NCBI GenBank assembly: GCA_031286975.1
Contig: JAITTM010000094.1
Span: 1-7,527 of the forward strand
DNA from: Coriobacteriales bacterium
Lineage (GTDB): Bacteria > Actinomycetota > Coriobacteriia > Coriobacteriales > UBA8131
Length of the DNA stretch: 7,527 nt
Direction: 5' to 3'
Of this stretch, positions 1 through 7,527 are shown in pieces (position 1 is the first letter of the stretch; the number at the start of each line of letters is the position of its first letter). The position numbers were made by a program, and so were the translations under genes. The notes below the pieces were generated by a model. The model was not told the origin of the DNA. It saw nothing but the letters and a program-made list of their open reading frames with translations, and did not search any database.

Positions 1-11
1 CAACCTTTTTG

Positions 12-29
12 TGGGGGGGGCCCCCCCCA
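12..29. repeat. Perfect G8C8 palindrome downstream of nifJ
   Basis: Eight G are followed directly by eight C, flanked by T and A, giving an 18-bp perfect palindrome with no spacer. It lies 56 nt past the nifJ stop. Read on the nifJ (minus) strand it is followed by CAAAAAGG, not by a T tract, so it does not fit a standard intrinsic terminator for nifJ. On the plus strand the T5 run at 6-10 precedes the palindrome instead of following it. It could still form a strong RNA hairpin that pauses polymerase or protects the 3' end. Confidence 0.6.
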
Positions 30-42
30 TACCACTTCCTAC

Positions 43-63
43 GGCGGGCCCCCGACCCCCGAC
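43..63. other. G/C-rich imperfect dyad with a doubled CCCCCGA unit
   Basis: Within the nifJ 3' flank, the 7-bp unit CCCCCGA occurs twice in tandem (49-55 and 56-62). Overlapping it, GGCGGGCCCCCG forms an imperfect inverted repeat around GGGCCC. On the nifJ strand this would be the first G/C-rich structure after the stop codon, about 22 nt away. No T tract follows it, so a terminator role is only possible, perhaps together with the G8C8 palindrome further on. Confidence 0.3.
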
Positions 64-84
64 ATACGATATTCTAGTGTTTTT

Positions 85-3696
<3,612 letters not shown>

Positions 3697-3727
3697 CTAC
3701 GTTTAGCACGCGGCGCGGCGTGTTCGG

Positions 3728-3769
3728 TATATGGTGCGGCAGTATCCCTATATGGTGCGGCAGCATCCC
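3728..3769. repeat. Tandem 21-bp direct repeat, two copies
   Basis: Two adjacent 21-bp units (3728-3748 and 3749-3769) share TATATGGTGCGGCAG and end in CCC. They differ at one base (T at 3743, C at 3764). They lie between apgM and nifJ, about 107 nt upstream of the nifJ start. A 21-bp period is two helical turns, so both copies present the same face of DNA. They may be paired regulator sites or a simple tandem duplication. Confidence 0.85.
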
Positions 3770-3776
3770 TTATTCC

Positions 3777-3816
3777 CTGCACGTCATCTCGCTAAGCTGC
3801 ACGTCATCTCGCTAAG
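3777..3816. repeat. Perfect tandem 20-bp direct repeat overlapping the apgM stop
   Basis: The unit beginning CTGCACGTCATC and ending CGCTAAG is present twice without mismatch (3777-3796 and 3797-3816). The second copy contains the apgM stop codon at 3812-3814 and part of the last sense codon, so the first copy looks like a duplicate of the gene end lying in its 3' UTR. Perfect identity suggests recent origin by replication slippage. It is unrelated in sequence to the 21-bp repeat 7 bp away. Confidence 0.9.
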
Positions 3817-4999
3817 CCAGCAACCTGCCCATGAGCAGGTAGCCGGGATCGACAACAAGACCGGTGCTGGCGGCCTCCTGCTCGGTGAGGCGCGTGCCAG
3901 CGTTGGGCTGAATGCCGGGGCCGCTCAGCACGAAGGGCACCAGGTCGTCGGTATGGCGCTTGAGCTCGACGGGCGTGGGGTGATCGGGCAGCGCGAGGAT
4001 GCGCAGGGGCGTCTGGGCGGCATAGGCCATCAGGCGGCTGAGCACCTCGCGGTCGATGGCCTCGACGGCGAGGCGCTTGCCCTCGATGTTGCCGTCGTGG
4101 CCCTCGGCATCGGGTGCCTCCACGTGGATTATCACCACGTCATTCTCACCAAGCATGGTCAGAGCACCCTCGCCCTGAGCGGCATAGTTGTTGTCGGGGC
4201 CGTCGGTCACGCCCGCAAAGCCGTAGCGCTTGATGCCCGCAAGCTGCGCGATGCCCGCCAGCAGATCCACGCCGCTCAGCATGCCCGCCTGCTTGCCGTA
4301 CAGCCGCGCAAAGGGCTCCATGCTACCGGGACGCTGTCCCGGCCAAAACGCGAACGCCTGGGTCGCCGCTAGCTTGCCCGCCGCGACCCGTCGTTTGTTG
4401 ACCGCGCTGGCTGCCAGGATCGCGCCCGCGCGCCGCTGCCAATCCATGATAAGGGCGGCGGCAGGACCACTGGGCGGAAAGTCTGCGACGGGCAGATCGG
4501 TGATGTTGTGCGCCGCCGCAAAGCTCGACACCAAGAGCTCCGGATGCCCCTTGACCACCAGGTACTGGCGAAACCCCGTGCCCTTGTAGAGCTTGAAGGT
4601 GGCATCATCAAGAGCGGTCAGCTCATCGGCGAGCGCATGGCCGTCCTCGCTTGAGATGTTGTCGGTCGAGTAGCTCACCATGATGCCGGCAGGCGACACG
4701 TGAGCGAGGTTGACGCGCATCGCCACCTCGTCGTCTTGCAGCTCGATGCCCAACGCGGCAAGCTCCAGCGCGCCGCGCCCTATGGGGTACTCCACCGGAT
4801 TGTAGCCCACGATCGAGGTGCAAGCCACATTGGATGAAGGCTCCAAGCCCTCGGGCACGTTGCGCGCCAACCCCACCGCACCCGCGCGAGCCAGCGCGTC
4901 CAGATAGGGCGTGTGTGCCGCCTGCAAGGTCGTGCGCCCGCCGTAGGCCGCAAGCGGATTGCCCGACGCGCCGTCCAATATGACGATGGCATACTTCAT
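3812..4999 (-). CDS. apgM: ApgM-type phosphoglycerate mutase-like protein / proposed homoserine kinase
   Basis: This 395-aa protein belongs to the archaeal-type cofactor-independent phosphoglycerate mutase family (COG3635, alkaline-phosphatase superfamily). The expected metal and active-site residues are visible: D9 in VILDGA, S56 as likely nucleophile, D297 and H301 in PDAEGHDGN, D339/H340 in LPDHPTP, and H349. SSEDGHALADEL (116-127) and FWPGQRP (218-224) also fit the family. Two roles are possible. One is interconversion of 3- and 2-phosphoglycerate in glycolysis. The other is phosphorylation of homoserine, proposed for a subfamily (TIGR02535) often found beside threonine genes. The gene is divergent from thrC with a 75-bp gap, which favours the second, but sequence reading alone cannot decide. 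The start is supported by GGAGG 6 nt upstream. N57 stands where many family members have Asp after the catalytic Ser. nifJ follows on the same strand after 190 bp, so read-through is possible. Confidence 0.9.
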   Translation of the reverse strand: MKYAIVILDGASGNPLAAYGGRTTLQAAHTPYLDALARAGAVGLARNVPEGLEPSSNVACTSIVGYNPVEYPIGRGALELAALGIELQDDEVAMRVNLAHVSPAGIMVSYSTDNISSEDGHALADELTALDDATFKLYKGTGFRQYLVVKGHPELLVSSFAAAHNITDLPVADFPPSGPAAALIMDWQRRAGAILAASAVNKRRVAAGKLAATQAFAFWPGQRPGSMEPFARLYGKQAGMLSGVDLLAGIAQLAGIKRYGFAGVTDGPDNNYAAQGEGALTMLGENDVVIIHVEAPDAEGHDGNIEGKRLAVEAIDREVLSRLMAYAAQTPLRILALPDHPTPVELKRHTDDLVPFVLSGPGIQPNAGTRLTEQEAASTGLVVDPGYLLMGRLLA

Positions 5000-5005
5000 A
5001 AAAAA

Positions 5006-5010
5006 CCTCC
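5006..5010 (-). promoter_or_regulatory. Ribosome binding site of apgM
   Basis: GGAGG on the minus strand is separated from the ATG at 4999 by six T residues. It is a near-ideal Shine-Dalgarno sequence, in contrast to the divergent thrC start. Confidence 0.85.
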
Positions 5011-5061
5011 ACGTGACTACCCAATTATGTGGTTGAGGAATAACACTACTGCATAATACGG

Positions 5062-5067
5062 TATCAT
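5062..5067 (+). promoter_or_regulatory. Putative -10 element of a leaderless thrC promoter
   Basis: TATCAT differs from TATAAT at one base and fits the TANNNT form used in actinobacteria. It ends 7 nt before the A of the thrC ATG, so transcription would start at or next to the start codon. No Shine-Dalgarno sequence exists before thrC; the nearest purine run, GAGGAA at 5035-5040, is 34 nt away. No good -35 hexamer is visible at standard spacing. Confidence 0.5.
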
Positions 5068-5074
5068 ATCCATC

Positions 5075-6664
5075 ATGACTACCAACACCGCCTACATCAA
5101 TCGTTACCTCGACACGCGCGGCCTTTGCCTCGAGCCGCTCACGTTTACCCGCGCCATCGTCAAGGGCATCGCCCCAGGTGGGGGACTCTTTGTGCCGCAG
5201 GTGCTGCCGCGCTTCTCCCTAGATGAGATCGTGGCGTTAGGCAGCCTGCCTTACGCCCAGCAGGCCGCCTGCGTCTACCAGCGCTTTGGTGTCGATCTGC
5301 CTGTGCAGAAAACCGCACAGCTCATGGCCCTTGCCTACGGCGATAACTTTGACAGCCCCGCGGTTGCACCCGTGGTCGAGGTTGCACCCGGCACCCACGT
5401 GCTGGAACTCTGGCACGGCCCCACCAGTGCCTTCAAGGACATGGCGCTGCAATGCCTGCCCGTGTTTTTTTCGGCGGCCATCGAGCAGCTGCGCGCGCAG
5501 GGAGAGGCCCCGGAGGACTTTCTCATACTAGTGGCGACCTCGGGTGATACCGGCAAAGCGGCGCTTGAGGGCTTTGCGGATCGCGCGCACGTCAACATCA
5601 TCGTGTATTACCCCCACGGGGGCGTGAGTGATATCCAGTTCAAGCAGATGGCCACCCAGCGTGGTGCCAACGTGGGCGTTTATGGGGTGCGCGGCAACTT
5701 TGACAACTGCCAGACTGCCGTCAAGGGTGCCTTTGGCGATGCCGCCTTCAACGAGCAGCTCGCCGCCCAGCACAAGCTTGCGCTCTCAAGCGCCAACAGC
5801 ATCAACTGGGGCCGCTTGCTGCCGCAGATCGTGTATTACCTCAGCGCCTACGCGCAGATGGTCGCCCAGGGCTCGCTTGTTGCTGGCGACCCGCTGGATG
5901 TCTGCGTGCCCACCGGCAACTTTGGCAATATCCTCGCCGCCTGGTACGCCAAGCAGCTGGGCGTGCCCCTGGATCGCCTCTTCTGCGCGAGCAACGAGAA
6001 CCGCGTGCTCACCGACTTTATCAACACCGGCACCTACGACATCAGCAACCGCGCCTTTGTGCTCACGCCCTCGCCCTCGATGGACATCCTGGTCTCAAGT
6101 AACCTCGAGCGGCAGCTCTTCGAGCTCAGCGGGCGCGACCCTGCGGCGATTCGCGCGTGGATGCAGGATCTGAGCACCCACAGGCGCTTTGCCGTCGACC
6201 GACAGACCTTTGCGCGCCTGCGTGAGCACTTCAGCGCCGATGCCGTGACCAACGACGAGTCGCTCGCCACCATCAAGGAGGTGCACGACCACCACGGCTA
6301 CCTGCTCGACCCTCACACCGCCGTTGCCTGGAAGGTCGCCGAGCGCCTGCGCCAGAGCAACCCCGTGCTGGTGGTCTCAACCGCACACTGGGCCAAGTTT
6401 GGCGGCGACGTCTATCGCGCGCTCAAGGGTCTGCCTGCCGCCAGCGCCCTGCCACCAGCGGTTGCCACCCTCAGCGGCACCGAGCTCAACGCCCATATCG
6501 CGGAGAAGTTCGCGGCTGGAGCGGTGCCCACGCGCCTTGCAGAACTCGACACACTCCCCCTCCGCTTCAGCGCCGTATGCAACAGCACCTACACCGACAT
6601 AGAAACCGCCGTCAACGAATGGCTCCAGGGGCACACAACCAACACCTCCTTAAAGAGGCGCTGA
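5075..6664 (+). CDS. thrC: Threonine synthase
   Basis: This cytoplasmic PLP enzyme converts O-phosphohomoserine to L-threonine and phosphate, the last step of threonine biosynthesis. The 529-aa product has the family N-terminus (YLDTRG, 11-16, where relatives have STRG-like text) and GIAPGGGLFVP at 31-41. The PLP-lysine segment is WHGPTSAFKDMAL with K121 as Schiff-base lysine. Also present are ATSGDTGKAA at 154-163, NSINWGRLLPQ at 241-251 and the phosphate-binding loop PTGNFGN at 279-285. TAHWAKF at 436-442 has Trp where TAHPAKF-like text is common. It is about 100 residues longer than E. coli ThrC (428 aa). The start is fixed by the conserved N-terminus although it has no Shine-Dalgarno, which suggests a leaderless transcript. 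It stands head to head with apgM, a candidate supplier of phosphohomoserine. No other threonine gene is in the window, and I see no intrinsic terminator after the stop. Confidence 0.96.
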   Translation: MTTNTAYINRYLDTRGLCLEPLTFTRAIVKGIAPGGGLFVPQVLPRFSLDEIVALGSLPYAQQAACVYQRFGVDLPVQKTAQLMALAYGDNFDSPAVAPVVEVAPGTHVLELWHGPTSAFKDMALQCLPVFFSAAIEQLRAQGEAPEDFLILVATSGDTGKAALEGFADRAHVNIIVYYPHGGVSDIQFKQMATQRGANVGVYGVRGNFDNCQTAVKGAFGDAAFNEQLAAQHKLALSSANSINWGRLLPQIVYYLSAYAQMVAQGSLVAGDPLDVCVPTGNFGNILAAWYAKQLGVPLDRLFCASNENRVLTDFINTGTYDISNRAFVLTPSPSMDILVSSNLERQLFELSGRDPAAIRAWMQDLSTHRRFAVDRQTFARLREHFSADAVTNDESLATIKEVHDHHGYLLDPHTAVAWKVAERLRQSNPVLVVSTAHWAKFGGDVYRALKGLPAASALPPAVATLSGTELNAHIAEKFAAGAVPTRLAELDTLPLRFSAVCNSTYTDIETAVNEWLQGHTTNTSLKRR

Positions 6665-6919
6665 TTATGGACGCCATCGCAAAACGAAAGAATCCTTATC
6701 AATAGATTGGGGAAGGCTCGTTAGGTTTAACTCAGCGGAGACAAACAGTATCCAGTACGAAGCCATCAACCCCAACGGCATAGGGTAGAAAAGCAACGAG
6801 TGGCATGCTGAGAAAGAAAGCAGAAGTTTCGCTCTCTACTAGAAAGGATGATTGAGAACGGATAGGCTTTGGACAAGACAGCAAGCAAAGGCACGAGAAA
6901 AATCAGGGAGGAAACCAGT
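6665..6919. other. Intergenic gap, no supported gene
   Basis: This 255-bp gap between thrC and the flavoprotein gene is visibly richer in A than its neighbours, and its right half is purine-rich on the plus strand. It must contain the flavoprotein promoter, but I cannot identify a -35/-10 pair with good spacing. One plus-strand frame is open from 6654 to a TAG at 6786-6788 and then again to a TAG at 6840-6842. It has no ATG, GTG or TTG in its first part, so it may be chance or a decayed coding remnant. Very short ATG-led frames (12-16 codons, starting at 6667 and 6805) lack support. Confidence 0.5.
6905..6911 (+). promoter_or_regulatory. Ribosome binding site of the OYE-type flavoprotein gene
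   Basis: AGGGAGG lies 8 nt before the ATG at 6920. It supports this start, which also places the twin-arginine motif at residues 7-8, as expected for a signal peptide. Confidence 0.85.
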
Positions 6920-7527
6920 ATGAAAACAGAAGTATCACGACGTCAGTTCCTTACCGGTGTAGGGGTGGCCGGACTTGCCGCCGCAGGAGCGGGCCTTGCG
7001 GCCTGCACACCCGATTCGCCAGCAGCTCCTGGCACTGGTGGTGGCGGCGCGACAGGCACGAGCACCGATCTTCTCTACACCGCCTATATCAACCCCCAGG
7101 ACTACGATTACCGAGAGAACACCACGGATTTCAAAACGCTCTTCTCCCCTTTAAAGATCGGGCCAGTTGAGATCACCACGCGCCTGGTCAAGACCGCGGC
7201 CGGATCAGCCGCCTATCTTGCCGGGCCCACCGACGAGCTGCTGCACTACTATGTGGAGCTCGCCAAGGGCGGCTGTGAGTTCATCTGGGTCGAGGGTATC
7301 CCGTTTTTTGAGGATGGCATCGACTTTGCGACCATGCAACCGATGCCGGTAACGCAAGAAGGCTTGGATTTTGCCAAGAAGCTTGTTGATGCCTGCGCTG
7401 AATATGGCGCAAAACTCGGGTATCAGTGGGCTGCCTTTGGCATGCCGGTTGGCGATATGCCCGTCGAGCAGGTCAGGTCTTCTCAGGATGCCGGTGCAAA
7501 GATCGCCAAGGATCTGCAGGGCGCTGG
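6920..7527 (+). CDS. Tat-exported lipoprotein, Old Yellow Enzyme-type flavin oxidoreductase (5' part)
   Basis: The first 202 codons are present and the gene runs off the right edge. The N-terminus is a Tat signal: SRRQFLTG at residues 6-13, an Ala/Gly-rich hydrophobic core, then a lipobox LAAC with C29 as likely lipidation site. A Gly/Thr/Ala-rich linker (about 34-49) follows. From about residue 71 the text FKTLFSPLKIGPVEITTRLV matches the start of the OYE/2,4-dienoyl-CoA reductase FMN barrel. The YYVELAKGGCEFIWVEG segment (110-126) and Q169 in the position of the flavin-contacting Gln also fit. The HxGR text common after that Gln is absent. Family members often continue with an FAD/NAD(P) domain to about 650-700 aa, which cannot be checked here. 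It would face outward, anchored to the membrane, and probably reduces an unsaturated substrate. The substrate cannot be told. The class and export route are well supported. Confidence 0.88.
   Translation, partial: MKTEVSRRQFLTGVGVAGLAAAGAGLAACTPDSPAAPGTGGGGATGTSTDLLYTAYINPQDYDYRENTTDFKTLFSPLKIGPVEITTRLVKTAAGSAAYLAGPTDELLHYYVELAKGGCEFIWVEGIPFFEDGIDFATMQPMPVTQEGLDFAKKLVDACAEYGAKLGYQWAAFGMPVGDMPVEQVRSSQDAGAKIAKDLQGA

Larger units (their letters stand above)
5000..5074. promoter_or_regulatory. Divergent apgM/thrC promoter region
   Basis: This A/T-rich 75-bp gap must hold the promoter for thrC and probably one for apgM. On the minus strand, TATTAT (complement of 5053-5058) and CATAAT (complement of 5024-5029) are -10-like hexamers for apgM, but neither has a convincing -35 at 16-18 bp. 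On the plus strand TATCAT at 5062-5067 is the best -10 for thrC. Promoters this close could interfere with each other or share one regulator. There is no room for a T-box or riboswitch on the thrC side. Confidence 0.55.

Noticed and set aside
1..84. Canonical Rho-independent terminator for nifJ
   Set aside because: G/C-rich dyads are present but the nifJ strand has an A run, not a T run, after the stronger one.
3705..3724. Imperfect hairpin CACGC/GCGTG as an apgM terminator
   Set aside because: The stem is about 5-7 bp including a G-U pair, and no T tract follows on the minus strand.
3731..4372. 213-codon plus-strand frame starting inside the 21-bp repeat
   Set aside because: Mostly antisense to apgM. 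Its start lies in the tandem repeat without a ribosome binding site, and its text mirrors the complementary gene.
5033..5057. TTGAGG and CATAAT as a -35/-10 pair for thrC
   Set aside because: The 13-bp spacing is too short for a standard promoter, and TATCAT at 5062 fits the thrC start better.
6655..6674. GGCG/CGCC inverted repeat as a thrC terminator
   Set aside because: Only a 4-bp stem with an 11-nt loop and no T tract.

Overview
The window looks like chromosomal DNA of a GC-rich anaerobic bacterium (roughly 60% GC by eye in the genes, lower between them). It holds a single-chain pyruvate:ferredoxin oxidoreductase, an archaeal-type phosphoglycerate-mutase-like protein, threonine synthase, and the 5' part of a Tat-exported lipoprotein of the Old Yellow Enzyme (OYE) class. 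A twin-arginine lipoprotein signal on an OYE-type flavin oxidoreductase, next to central anaerobic metabolism in GC-rich DNA, points to class Coriobacteriia (Actinomycetota; Eggerthella/Slackia-like). This placement is an inference from gene style and has not been tested by any search.

Layout. Positions 1-84 are a non-coding tail downstream of nifJ, with a perfect G8C8 palindrome and a second G/C-rich dyad. Positions 85-3621 (minus) encode the PFOR (nifJ), 1178 aa, with all expected TPP-site and iron-sulfur motifs. Positions 3622-3811 are non-coding and carry, from nifJ outward, a strong ribosome binding site, a 26-bp dyad resembling an operator, a tandem 21-bp repeat and a tandem 20-bp repeat. 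The last repeat overlaps the stop codon of the next gene. Positions 3812-4999 (minus) encode the ApgM/COG3635-type protein. A 75-bp divergent promoter region (5000-5074) separates it from thrC (5075-6664, plus). A 255-bp gap without a convincing gene (6665-6919) leads to the OYE-type flavoprotein (6920 to the right edge, plus), which is cut off by the window.

How the genes may work together. ThrC needs O-phosphohomoserine, made by homoserine kinase. A branch of the ApgM-like family has been proposed to act as a non-orthologous homoserine kinase, and its genes tend to sit beside threonine genes. The head-to-head pairing here makes this gene a candidate for that role. The alternative is ordinary glycolytic 3-phosphoglycerate/2-phosphoglycerate interconversion, which would feed pyruvate to the PFOR. 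thrC has no Shine-Dalgarno sequence and a -10-like hexamer exactly where a leaderless promoter would put it, whereas the other three genes have clear ribosome binding sites. The OYE-type gene appears unrelated to the others and is probably a cell-surface reductase for an unknown substrate. I see no mobile element, CRISPR array, tRNA or rRNA, and no clearly new multi-gene system.
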